Positions 9,997 through 17,627 of a stretch of 64,000 bases of DNA are shown piece by piece; positions within the stretch are counted from its first letter, which is position 1; each line of letters opens with the position of its first letter. Made by a program: the position numbers and the translations under genes. Where the stretch lies: NCBI RefSeq assembly GCF_000427905.1, contig NZ_ATYX01000011.1, forward strand, positions 1 to 64,000, given 5' to 3'. Below the pieces are notes generated by a model. That model was not told the origin of the DNA, did no database searches, and saw nothing but the letters and a program-made list of their open reading frames with translations. The stretch is from Thermocrispum agreste DSM 44070. Lineage in GTDB: Bacteria > Actinomycetota > Actinomycetes > Mycobacteriales > Pseudonocardiaceae.

Positions 9997-11205
9997 ATGG
10001 CCGATCGACGGTTCGACATCGTGCTGTTCGGAGCGACCGGGTTCACCGGGCAGCTGACCGCGGAGTACCTGGCTCGCAACGCCCCTGGGCAGGCGCGCTG
10101 GGCGCTGGCCGGACGGAACCGCGCCAAGCTCGAGGCGGTCCGTGACCGCCTGGCCTCGATCAACCCGGCCTGCGCACGGCTCGAACTGCTCACCGCCGAC
10201 GTCACCGCACCGCACACCCTGACCGGGATCGCCGAATCCGCTCGGGTCGTGATCACCACCGTCGGCCCCTACCTGACCTACGGCGAGCCGCTGGTGGCGG
10301 CGTGCGCCGCCGCAGGCACCGACTACGTCGACCTGACCGGTGAGCCGGAGTTCGTCGACACGATGTACCTGCGCTACCACGAGCAGGCCAAGAAGTCCGG
10401 CGCACGCCTGGTGCACGCGTGCGGGTTCGACTCGATCCCGTACGACCTCGGGGTGTACTTCACCGTCCGGCAGCTGCCCGACGACCAGCCGATCCACGTC
10501 GACGGCTTCATCCGTGCGGGAGGCGCGCCGTCCGGCGGGACGGTGGCGTCCGCGCTGGGCGCGATGGGCAGGCTCCGGCAGGCCCAGGCGGTGGCCAGGG
10601 CTCGCCGCCGTGCCGAGGAGAAGCCGCGTGACCGGACCGTGCGTGTGGTGGCGGGCAAGCCGCACCGCAACAGCGTGGCGCAGGCGTGGGTGTTGCCGAT
10701 GCCCACCATCGATCCGCAGATCGTCGCCAGGTCGGCCGCGGTGCTCGAACAGTACGGGCCGCGCTTCACCTACAGCCACTACGCGGCCTTCCGTCGTCTG
10801 CCGGTCGCGGTCGGCACCGCCGCAGGCACGGCGCTGGTGGCCGCGGTGGCGCAGATTCCGCAGGCCAGGAAGCTGCTGGGCAAGCTGCGCGAGCCCGGCG
10901 ACGGCCCCGATCCGGACACTCGCGCCAGGGGCTGGTTCACCGCACGGTTCCACGGGGTGGCGAACGGCCGCAGCGTGATCACCGAGGTGTCGGGCGACCG
11001 CGATCCCGGCTACGAGGAGACCGCCAAAATGCTCAGCGAGTCCGCGCTGTGCCTGGCCTTCGACGACCTCCCGCCGACGGCCGGCCAGGTCACCACCGCC
11101 GTCGCCATGGGCGATGCACTCATCGAGCGGCTGCGCAAGGCCGGGATCAGCTTCACGGTGCTGGAGAAGCCGCCTGCGCATCCGCCCAGCCGGCCGCGCC
11201 GCTGA
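9997..11205 (+). CDS. Saccharopine dehydrogenase-like NAD(P)-binding oxidoreductase
   Basis: The 402-residue protein opens with a Rossmann motif, GATGFTGQ, and continues with the saccharopine-dehydrogenase NADP-binding fold. It resembles the actinobacterial trans-acting enoyl reductase family: NRAKLEAVRDRL, TTVGPYLTYGEPLV, HACGFDSIPYDLG. Family members reduce lipid or polyketide intermediates, or have no assigned substrate; no partner pathway is nearby. The ATG at 9997 is preferred over a GTG at 9988 because of the -10 box spacing. The last 53 bp overlap the 3' end of the converging small membrane protein gene. Confidence is high for the family and low for the substrate. Confidence 0.8.
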   Translation: MADRRFDIVLFGATGFTGQLTAEYLARNAPGQARWALAGRNRAKLEAVRDRLASINPACARLELLTADVTAPHTLTGIAESARVVITTVGPYLTYGEPLVAACAAAGTDYVDLTGEPEFVDTMYLRYHEQAKKSGARLVHACGFDSIPYDLGVYFTVRQLPDDQPIHVDGFIRAGGAPSGGTVASALGAMGRLRQAQAVARARRRAEEKPRDRTVRVVAGKPHRNSVAQAWVLPMPTIDPQIVARSAAVLEQYGPRFTYSHYAAFRRLPVAVGTAAGTALVAAVAQIPQARKLLGKLREPGDGPDPDTRARGWFTARFHGVANGRSVITEVSGDRDPGYEETAKMLSESALCLAFDDLPPTAGQVTTAVAMGDALIERLRKAGISFTVLEKPPAHPPSRPRR

Positions 11206-11380
11206 CCGCCGTCGCGGTTGCGACGCTGCCCACCAGGACGTCGTTGAACGGCAGCATCGGCTCCAGCCAAGGGAAGACGATCAGCATCAGCACGGCCACG
11301 GCGGCAGCGGCGAGCACGACCGCCAGGATCAGCCGCACGGCGAACGGTCCGGGCAGGTGCCGCCAGATCCACGCGTACAT
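11153..11380 (-). CDS. Small conserved membrane protein linked to class E sortase
   Basis: This 75-residue protein starts MYAWIWRHLPG and has one transmembrane helix (about residues 16-38), followed by the motif WLEPMLPFNDV. From memory, similar short hydrophobic proteins lie next to the trpG/sortase/crgA region in Streptomyces and other actinobacteria; function is unknown. A clear ribosome binding site (GGAGGGG) precedes the ATG. It lies downstream of the sortase gene on the same strand, separated by an 18-bp-arm hairpin. Its last 53 bp overlap the end of the opposite gene. Confidence 0.75.
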   Translation of the reverse strand: MYAWIWRHLPGPFAVRLILAVVLAAAAVAVLMLIVFPWLEPMLPFNDVLVGSVATATAVSGAAGWADAQAASPAP

Positions 11381-11423
11381 TCAGCCCCTCCGATCGGCTC
11401 GAGCGGGTGACGGCGGACCGGAT

Positions 11424-11465
11424 GGCGGCGTCCACCGCCGCCCGGTCGCGGCGGTGGACGCCGCC
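11424..11465. terminator. Perfect 18-bp stem-loop between sortase and small membrane gene
   Basis: GGCGGCGTCCACCGCCGC (11424-11441) and its exact complement (11448-11465) are separated by a 6-nt loop. It lies within the 101 bp after the sortase stop, upstream of the 75-residue membrane protein gene. It could stop or attenuate sortase transcription, or be an mRNA-stabilising element. Confidence 0.55.
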
Positions 11466-11481
11466 TGGTCCAGGCGCCCAT

Positions 11482-12315
11482 TCAGCGTCCTCCGATCTGC
11501 CGCAGCACCCTCGGATAGCCGGCCGGGCCGTGCTGGTCGTCCCGGTCGGCCACATCCTTCGAGAACTGATTGGTCAGCACGGCGTGGATGACCAACCGCT
11601 GACTGTTGTCGTACTCCGGATGGCTCGTGGTCAGCGTCAGCAACGCCTTCCGCTGCGCGATCGGCAGCGTGGAGTCCGCCCGATACGGAACCGCCGCCAC
11701 GGCGTCCGAGCGGTCCGGCGCCACCACCTTCCGGCCGAGGACTTGCCGGTACTCGCGGTCGTCGGCCAGCGACGGTACCTGAGCGCAGTGCGGATCCGTC
11801 CGCCTGCGCTGCTCCCAGCTCGCGTGCTCGCCCGCCATCGGCAGTACCCGGTAGACCAGGAAGTCCCGGCTGGTCTCCAGCACGATCGCATCGCACGAAC
11901 GCAGCTCGTCCACCCACCGGAACGGCGCGCCCCGGCCTACCCGGTGCCCGGCGATCGCCACGTTGCCCGGCTCGCCAGGCAGGGCCGAATGCGGGTAGTG
12001 CCCGGGCCCGACGGCCAGCTCGTCCCTGCCCACGCCCTCCACCACAGCGAACCGGTAGTCCGTGCCGAAAGCGGGAACGTAGAGCCGGGCGAACGGCTTG
12101 CCGCGGATCAACGCGGGGCGCTGCCGCTGTGCCGCGGCGGCCGCGAATGCCCGGTCCAGCTCCGCTTCGGCGCTGCGCTGCCGCTCGGCCGTCTGGAAGC
12201 CGGTGACGTAGAGGGCGTAGACCACGAACAGCAGCACCACTACGCCCGCGGTGATCAGCAGCTCGCCGACGGTACGCAGGACGCGATACCACACCCCGAG
12301 CGACGGTCGGCCCAC
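11482..12315 (-). CDS. Class E sortase-like protein with Ser replacing the catalytic Cys
   Basis: The 277-residue protein has an N-terminal membrane anchor (VGELLITAGVVVLLFVVYAL) and a sortase domain. The catalytic His (AIAGHR, His124) and Arg (SQRLVIHA, Arg240) are conserved. The residue after TLTT, Cys in the class E consensus TLTTC, is Ser231 here (codon AGC at 11623-11625). It may therefore be inactive, a hydrolase, or a scaffold. GTG at 12315 is chosen because GGGGG lies just upstream and the reading frame upstream of it is not protein-like. Sortases normally attach LPXTG/LAXTG proteins to the wall. It is divergent from crgA and upstream of the small membrane gene. Confidence 0.85.
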   Translation of the reverse strand: MGRPSLGVWYRVLRTVGELLITAGVVVLLFVVYALYVTGFQTAERQRSAEAELDRAFAAAAAQRQRPALIRGKPFARLYVPAFGTDYRFAVVEGVGRDELAVGPGHYPHSALPGEPGNVAIAGHRVGRGAPFRWVDELRSCDAIVLETSRDFLVYRVLPMAGEHASWEQRRRTDPHCAQVPSLADDREYRQVLGRKVVAPDRSDAVAAVPYRADSTLPIAQRKALLTLTTSHPEYDNSQRLVIHAVLTNQFSKDVADRDDQHGPAGYPRVLRQIGGR

Positions 12316-12449
12316 CTGGCACCCCCGGGATCCCGGTACATCAGCGGCGGTCGTTACGTTAACGTGGGAGCAGACGGCTCGTGACGGCTCCGGCCTGCAC
12401 AGATGCCGAACTGCAACCGCGACAGCGCAGTGGTGAGAGGGTCCGAACC

Positions 12450-12716
12450 ATGCCGAAATCGAAGGTCCGCAAGAAGACCGCGTACACGCCGCCGTCCAAC
12501 CGGACCACACCGGTCAAGGTCAAGGCGCAGGGGCCGTCGCATCCGCTGTACAAGGCCGTCATGTTCGGGCTCATGCTGCTCGGACTGGCCTGGCTGGTGG
12601 TCAACTACCTGGCAGGCGACAAGATCGGCTTCATGGCCGAGCTGGGCAACTGGAACTTCGCCATCGGCTTCGCGCTGCTCATCGCCGGCCTGCTGATGAC
12701 CATGCGGTGGCGGTGA
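12450..12716 (+). CDS. crgA: Cell division protein CrgA
   Basis: The 88-residue protein has a basic cytoplasmic N-terminus (MPKSKVRKK) and two transmembrane helices (about residues 34-52 and 65-83) separated by NYLAGDKIGFM, the CrgA/WhiP layout. CrgA binds FtsZ, FtsI and other divisome parts; it recruits PBPs in mycobacteria and inhibits Z-ring formation in Streptomyces. The ATG at 12450 follows a GAGAGG ribosome binding site. It is divergent from the sortase gene, as expected for this locus. Confidence 0.94.
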   Translation: MPKSKVRKKTAYTPPSNRTTPVKVKAQGPSHPLYKAVMFGLMLLGLAWLVVNYLAGDKIGFMAELGNWNFAIGFALLIAGLLMTMRWR

Positions 12717-12759
12717 CCCCGCGAACACGCGGAATTACACCCCTGTAACCGATCCCCAT

Positions 12760-12811
12760 TGGGGACAACTCCTGTGGATAACCTCTCGGACAGCGGCCGC
12801 CCTGTGGACAA
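12760..12811. promoter_or_regulatory. Three DnaA-box-like 9-mers upstream of the PH-domain gene
   Basis: TGGGGACAA (12760-12768, one mismatch), TGTGGATAA (12773-12781, perfect) and TGTGGACAA (12803-12811, perfect actinobacterial form) are all in the same orientation. The two perfect boxes are exactly 30 bp apart. They fall in the 102-bp gap between crgA and the next gene, over 27 kb from oriC. Confidence 0.5.
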
Positions 12812-12818
12812 CCTGGGG

Positions 12819-13244
12819 ATGACCTGGGGCCCTCGCCGCTCGGTGATCGTGGCACTCGGCCTGGTGGGGATCGGGTGCGCGATCGGCGCGACGCTCTACG
12901 GACGCGACGGCGACCGGCTGGGCGCGCTGCTGCTGTGGCTGGGCGCCCTGGTGTTCGTCGCCGTCACCGCGTACGGCTCGCTGCTCAACCCTCGCCTGTT
13001 CGCCAACGAGGTCGGGGTGGAAGTGCGCACCATGAAAGGCGTGCGGTCGGCCGAATGGCGGCACGTCGAGGCCAGGGTGACCACGACAAGGCGCCTGGGC
13101 CGGGACACCCGCACGCTCGAGCTCGAGCTGGCCGACGCCGACGACGTGATGGCCGACCCCGAGTTGGTGGTGCTCGGACAGTTCGAGCTCGGTGCCGAAC
13201 CGGACGACGTCCTGGCAGACCTCAACCGGCTGCGCTCGTCGTGA
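12819..13244 (+). CDS. PH-domain-containing membrane protein (Rv0010c-like)
   Basis: The 141-residue protein starts MTWGPRRSV, has two adjacent transmembrane helices (about residues 8-24 and 30-48) and a C-terminal soluble domain. That domain contains LFANEVGVEVRT and EWRHVEARVTTTRR, typical of the bacterial PH domain in the slot of M. tuberculosis Rv0010c. Function is unknown. The ATG at 12819 is preferred because the sequence upstream is taken up by DnaA-box-like repeats; a TTG at 12759 in the same frame is unlikely. It converges with the rhomboid gene, leaving 10 bp between stops. Confidence 0.8.
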   Translation: MTWGPRRSVIVALGLVGIGCAIGATLYGRDGDRLGALLLWLGALVFVAVTAYGSLLNPRLFANEVGVEVRTMKGVRSAEWRHVEARVTTTRRLGRDTRTLELELADADDVMADPELVVLGQFELGAEPDDVLADLNRLRSS

Positions 13245-13254
13245 CGACCGGGCC

Positions 13255-14172
13255 TCAGAGCAACGGCGCGAGCTGCGCAGCCAGCTGCGCGTCCCGCACC
13301 AGGAACAAGACGACCAGCGCCACCGTCACCGCCACGACGGTGCCGACCTGAACCGGAGTGCGGACCTTCGCCGGGGCGTAGACCAACGCAATGGTCACCA
13401 GCACGCCGACCGCGAACCCGCCCAGATGGCCGAGCCAGGAGATGCCCTGCACCCGGAAGCTGATCACCAGGTTGATCCCGATGATCACCACGATGAAGGT
13501 CAGATCCAGCCGCAACCGGATCGCCGCGACCAGGATCGCGCCGAGCAGCCCGTAGATGGCCCCGGAAGCGCCCGCGGTCCACTGCCGGATGTCCTCGAAC
13601 AGGTACACCGCGACGCTCCCGCCCAGCAGCGACACCACGTACAGCGCGACGAACCTGGCCTTGCCGAGCAGCTGCTCGAGGTCCCTGCCCAGAAACCACA
13701 GCGCCACCATGTTCATCAGCAGGTGGAACGGGCCGATGTGCAGGAACGCCGAGGTGATCATCCGCCACCACTCCCCGGCGGCGATCAGCGGCGGCCACAG
13801 CGCACCCTCGAGGAACAGACCGGACGACTGGTTGTTCATCACGTCGCCGGCCTCGGCCGCGGTGGCGACGTAGACCAGCCCGTTGAGGGCGATCAGCAGC
13901 GGCGTGATCACCACGCGGTCGGTCACCCGCGCGCCGGCCACCGTGCGCGGGCCGAAGCCCCGGCTGCGGGTCAGCGCCGCGCGGGCCTTCTCCTCCCGGC
14001 GGGCCGCCGCCACGCAGTCGATGCACTGATAACCGACGGCCGCCTCGCGCAGGCAGTCCGGGCAGGCGGATCGCTCACACCGCACGCAGCGCAGCCCGGT
14101 GGGCCGGTCCGGGTGCCACCAGCAGGTCGCAGGCGCGGCCTGGGGACTTCCGGGTTGCGGTTCGGTCACCAC
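13255..14172 (-). CDS. Rhomboid-family intramembrane serine protease with N-terminal zinc finger
   Basis: The 305-residue protein has two parts. Residues about 15-55 carry a Cys/His-rich B-box-like zinc finger (CWWHPDRP, CVRCERSACPDC, CIDC). The rest is a polytopic rhomboid domain with HLLMNMVALW, catalytic Ser in GASGAIYG, and catalytic His in WLGHLGGF. Rhomboids cleave transmembrane substrates within the bilayer; this zinc-finger form is common beside ppiA in actinobacteria. The start has two tandem GTG codons. It probably shares a transcript with ppiA, whose stop-proximal end lies 20 bp upstream on the same strand. Confidence 0.92.
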   Translation of the reverse strand: MVTEPQPGSPQAAPATCWWHPDRPTGLRCVRCERSACPDCLREAAVGYQCIDCVAAARREEKARAALTRSRGFGPRTVAGARVTDRVVITPLLIALNGLVYVATAAEAGDVMNNQSSGLFLEGALWPPLIAAGEWWRMITSAFLHIGPFHLLMNMVALWFLGRDLEQLLGKARFVALYVVSLLGGSVAVYLFEDIRQWTAGASGAIYGLLGAILVAAIRLRLDLTFIVVIIGINLVISFRVQGISWLGHLGGFAVGVLVTIALVYAPAKVRTPVQVGTVVAVTVALVVLFLVRDAQLAAQLAPLL

Positions 14173-14192
14173 TCACCCCACATGGCGGGCCG

Positions 14193-14735
14193 TCAACCCA
14201 CCGTCACTCGCTCGATCACCACGTCTTCGATGGGCCGGTCGGCGGGCGGCCGGGTGGGCACCGCGCCGATCTTGTCCACCACTTCGCGCGACTCCGCGTC
14301 GGACACCTCACCGAAGATCGTGTGGAGGTCGTTCAGGTGCGGCTGGGGGCCGAGCGTGATGAAGAACTGCGAGCCGTTGGTGTTCGGGCCCGCGTTGGCC
14401 ATACCGATCAGGTACGGCCGGTCGTAGCTGTTCTTCTCGTGGATCTCGTCCGGGAACTGGTACCCGGGGCCACCCCGTCCGGTGCCGGTCGGGTCCCCGC
14501 CCTGGATCATGAAACCGTCGATGACCCGGTGGAAGATGCAGCCGTCGTAGAACGGCCCGGACACCGATCCCTTGGCGTTCGGCCGGGTGTACTCCTTGGT
14601 GCCCTGCGCCAGGCCGACGAAGTTCGCCACCGTCTGCGGGGCCAGTTCCGGCCACAGGGTCAGCCGGATGTCCCCGAAGTTGGTGTGCAAGGTCGCACGG
14701 GTTGGGGTACTTCTACTGTCAGTCACCCGATACAT
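14193..14735 (-). CDS. ppiA: Peptidyl-prolyl cis-trans isomerase PpiA (cyclophilin)
   Basis: The 180-residue cyclophilin shows the full active-site core: [29 protein letters not shown] and HTIFGEV. It catalyses proline isomerisation in protein folding and is cytosolic (no signal peptide). The start is uncertain: ATG at 14735 (MYRVTDS) fits the family length; GTG at 14726 and TTG at 14765 are alternatives. The gene order rhomboid/ppiA near crgA matches other actinobacteria. Confidence 0.94.
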   Translation of the reverse strand: MYRVTDSRSTPTRATLHTNFGDIRLTLWPELAPQTVANFVGLAQGTKEYTRPNAKGSVSGPFYDGCIFHRVIDGFMIQGGDPTGTGRGGPGYQFPDEIHEKNSYDRPYLIGMANAGPNTNGSQFFITLGPQPHLNDLHTIFGEVSDAESREVVDKIGAVPTRPPADRPIEDVVIERVTVG

Positions 14736-14839
14736 CGTGCCATCACGAGCGAAGAACAGCGGCAAGGGGCAGGATGGGTGACAGACCTGTTGACAAGATC
14801 CCTTGCACCGTCGAGCTATCCGAATACGAGGTGAAGGCC

Positions 14840-15631
14840 ATGACGACGGCCGCAGAGAAACTGGCCGACACGCTCAGCAGCGGCGCCGAGGAGGTGGCCA
14901 AACAGTCCCGCCGCGCCCGCAAGAAGGCGGAGAAGACGGCCAAACGGGCGCGCAAGGACATCGCCCGCGGCGCCAAGGCGAGCCGCAAAGCGGCCAAGCA
15001 GGAGGTGGCTCGTCGTCGGGAGGAGTTCCGCAACACGGTCATGCAGACCAGGGAGCAGCTGAGCAAGCTGGAGGCCGACCGGAAGGCCCGCAAGGCGGCC
15101 AAGAAGGAGGCACGGGACACCATCCGTCAGGCCGCCGAGGAGTTCCGGTCGGCCGCGCAGGCGTCGAAGAAGGCCAAGAGCGCGGCGAAGGCCGCGGGCA
15201 AGCAGACCAAGGCCGCGGAGCGCGCGGCGGCGCCGGTGCAGAAAAAGAAGAAGCGGCGCTTGCCGAAGCTGATCGGCCTCGGGCTGATCGTCGGCGCCGT
15301 GGCGTACGCGATGCGGTCCAAGCAGGAGCAGCAGTCGGCGGCCACACCGCCACCTCCGCCCGCGCCGAAGCCGACCACGGCGAACCCGTCGGGTGAGCCG
15401 AGTTCCGGTGCCTCCGGCAAGTCCGGCACGAGCGGCACGGCGTCCAGCGGGACGGCGGACACCGGCAAGGCCGCATCCGCCGCCGAGGACGCCCCGCCGA
15501 CCGCGGAGTCGCAAGCGGATGCCGGCGGCTCCGGCAAGAACGCCGACTCGTCGGGCGGCACGCAGTCGGCGAAGTCCAAGTCCAGCTCGGGCAAGCACTC
15601 CGCGAAGGACGACACGTCCGGCACCGCCTGA
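14840..15631 (+). CDS. Lys/Ala-rich coiled-coil membrane-anchored protein of unknown function
   Basis: The 263-residue protein starts [12 protein letters not shown] after a GAGGTGAAG ribosome binding site. Residues about 20-140 are a Lys/Ala/Arg-rich, strongly helical coiled coil ([16 protein letters not shown]) like histone-H1 or heparin-binding tails. KKKKRR then precedes one transmembrane helix ([15 protein letters not shown]), and a Pro then Ser/Gly/Ala-rich tail closes it. If the basic part is cytoplasmic it could bind DNA, RNA or anionic polymers near the membrane. No catalytic motif is visible. It is divergent from ppiA. Confidence 0.7.
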   Translation: MTTAAEKLADTLSSGAEEVAKQSRRARKKAEKTAKRARKDIARGAKASRKAAKQEVARRREEFRNTVMQTREQLSKLEADRKARKAAKKEARDTIRQAAEEFRSAAQASKKAKSAAKAAGKQTKAAERAAAPVQKKKKRRLPKLIGLGLIVGAVAYAMRSKQEQQSAATPPPPPAPKPTTANPSGEPSSGASGKSGTSGTASSGTADTGKAASAAEDAPPTAESQADAGGSGKNADSSGGTQSAKSKSSSGKHSAKDDTSGTA

Positions 15632-15721
15632 CCGGCGCTGGGCAGGGCTGGTCGCCGGAGGAGTGGAGCCGCCGGACGAACCGGCGCAGGGCGATCACCC
15701 GGAGCGAGGCCAGGTACAGGA

Positions 15722-15757
15722 AAACGGCCCGTCGAGCGCGTGCTCGGCGGGCCGTTT
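15722..15757. terminator. Bidirectional intrinsic terminator
   Basis: AAACGGCCCGTCGAGC (15722-15737) pairs with GCTCGGCGGGCCGTTT (15742-15757) with one G-T wobble and a 4-nt loop. The A- and T-rich ends give a U-tract for either direction. It sits between the two convergent genes ending at 15631 and 15775. Confidence 0.8.
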
Positions 15758-15774
15758 CCGTGCTGAGGCTCGGG

Positions 15775-16206
15775 TCAGCTGGTGTACTTCTCGATCACCG
15801 TACCCAGCGCGGGAAGGGCCTCCTCCACGTTCTTCTTCCCCTGCGGGCGCAGCTTGTTGTACACCTTCTTGATCGTCTCGCGCTGCGACTTCTCCGCGCG
15901 CGCGTCGGTCACCGACAGCATCGCGTCGGACACCTCGTCGGCGCGGCCAGCCAAGTACTCGCCGAACGACCCGCCACCCGACTGGGCGTACTCGGCGTAG
16001 AACGGCTCCAGCCGCTCGACGAAGTCGTCCAGCAGCGAGTCGATCGCTGCCTCGATGATGCCCGGCTTGATCTTCTTGACCAGCCCGTAGCTGCTCTTGA
16101 TGGCAATGCCCTTCTTGTCAACTTCGGTGTCGACCAGCTGGTTCAGGTCGGACACCACGGAAGGACGAGTGGACGAGTCCAGCAGGGCAGACTTCAAAGT
16201 CGTCAC
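15775..16206 (-). CDS. Conserved actinobacterial protein, DUF6918-like
   Basis: The 143-residue soluble protein starts with GTG (VTTLKSALLDS) after GAAAGG. It is predicted all-helical, with conserved-looking stretches VKKIKPGIIEAAIDSLLDD, GGGSFGEYLA and LSVTDARAEKS. From memory it matches the DUF6918 family of unknown function found in many actinobacteria. No signal peptide or membrane segment is present. It ends in a shared bidirectional terminator. Confidence 0.7.
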   Translation of the reverse strand: MTTLKSALLDSSTRPSVVSDLNQLVDTEVDKKGIAIKSSYGLVKKIKPGIIEAAIDSLLDDFVERLEPFYAEYAQSGGGSFGEYLAGRADEVSDAMLSVTDARAEKSQRETIKKVYNKLRPQGKKNVEEALPALGTVIEKYTS

Positions 16207-16323
16207 GGGTACTGCCTTTCACCTAAGTACTGGGGGTGATCAAGATGCGCCACACGGTAATGCACGCCCGAGCAGCGCCGATGCTCGGGGTTTCCATGTC
16301 GCCGTTGACTGCGTGCGCTACCG

Positions 16324-17505
16324 TCAAATGATCCGCTGACCGGTAGCGACGCTAACGAGTCCGGCCGTGTCGGGCCGGTGCGCGCCGACGCCGGTCGTCG
16401 GCAGTTCGTCGATCGCTTCCTCGGCACCGTACAGCTCGTCCAGCGGCAGGTAACCGCTCATCGAACCGACCTGGGACGGCTCCACCGGGTCCGTCGACGT
16501 GCCGCGGAACGCTTCCGCATTCGACCGGGTGCGGCCGAGCTTGTCCGTCTGCAGTTCACGGTCCAGCGGGATCTGGACGTGCTTGTTGGACGTGGCCTCG
16601 GTCAGTTCCGGAACGTGGAACTGCGTCGTCGGCAGGTCACGCTCCGCCCGGGCGGGCATGCCCTGCTCCAGCGCGGCCAGCGCGTCGGTCAGGCCCGGGT
16701 ACTCCATGGTCGGCAGCTCGGCGCCGGGCAGGTCGGGCAGTTCGGCTTCGGGAAACTCGGGAAGTTCGGCCTCGGGAAGCTCCGGCAGGTCGGCGCCGGG
16801 CAACTCCGGAACGTCGGCCTCCGGCAGGTCGGCCGCGGGCAGAACGGCAGGCCCAGCCAGGTCGAGCTGCCCCACGGCGGGCAGCAGGACGGTGTCTTCC
16901 ACGAGGTCGGCCGCCGGGATGTCCGACCGCACCGACGGCGGCGCGACGACGCCGTCGACGGGCAACGCCGGCACCCCGGTTGCGGGCAGCAAGTAGTCGG
17001 ATGGGTTCAGCGCGAACGGGTCGAAGTCCTCCGGCTCCGCCACCTCGTCGGCCGCCAGCAGGTCGTCGAGCGGCCCGACGAACGGGATGACGTGGTCCGC
17101 CGGACGCTTCGCCGCCCGCTCGCCGCTGCCGGGAACGGCCTGCTGCACCGCCGCACCGAGCCGCGCAGGCACCTGCTCCAGCTCGGGATGCGCGCGACCC
17201 TGCGCCGGAACGCCCAGCGGTTCGGTTCCCCGGACCGCTTCCCCGAGCCCCTCGGGCCGCCCGCCGTCGGAGAGCTCGCGCGGAAGTGTTGCTGCCACGT
17301 TCGTGTCCTCGCTGTCGATCAACGCGGGTTGCTCAAGATCAAGTGTGGTGGGATCGACGGCCGCGGGCACCGTGGTGTCGACGGGCGGTAGCACGCCGTC
17401 GGTCGGCACGATGCCGTGATCGGCCGCGGCGAAACCGGCCCCCATCATCCACAGGCCACCGGTGACGACCGCGGCCTGGATGCCGCGACGGGTCCTCTGC
17501 TGCAT
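16324..17505 (-). CDS. Secreted acidic proline/leucine-rich protein with repeats and LPXTG-like motifs
   Basis: The ATG follows an AAGGAG site, and an N-terminal signal peptide (GIQAAVVTGGLWMMGAGFAAA) directs export. The 393-residue protein is acidic and rich in Pro, Leu, Ala and Glu. A central tandem pentapeptide-type repeat varies around ELPEA and DLPGA (about residues 225-275). Two LPXTG-type motifs occur: LPATG in the middle (YLLPATGVP) and LPTTG 23 residues before the C-terminus (DELPTTGVG). The tail lacks the hydrophobic segment and basic end of a classical sorting signal. Function is unknown. It probably follows the 289-residue secreted protein gene in one transcription unit. Confidence 0.7.
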   Translation of the reverse strand: MQQRTRRGIQAAVVTGGLWMMGAGFAAADHGIVPTDGVLPPVDTTVPAAVDPTTLDLEQPALIDSEDTNVAATLPRELSDGGRPEGLGEAVRGTEPLGVPAQGRAHPELEQVPARLGAAVQQAVPGSGERAAKRPADHVIPFVGPLDDLLAADEVAEPEDFDPFALNPSDYLLPATGVPALPVDGVVAPPSVRSDIPAADLVEDTVLLPAVGQLDLAGPAVLPAADLPEADVPELPGADLPELPEAELPEFPEAELPDLPGAELPTMEYPGLTDALAALEQGMPARAERDLPTTQFHVPELTEATSNKHVQIPLDRELQTDKLGRTRSNAEAFRGTSTDPVEPSQVGSMSGYLPLDELYGAEEAIDELPTTGVGAHRPDTAGLVSVATGQRII

Positions 17506-17627
17506 GGTTCTCCTTCGCTTGTTCCGGTCGAATTGCTGGAAAAGGGCACAAGCAAGGCCCGCGTACCCGCCAGGGCGCCGGCATGCGCCGACATGCCCGA
17601 GCGAGGGACCGCGGGCCTTGGCTGGTG

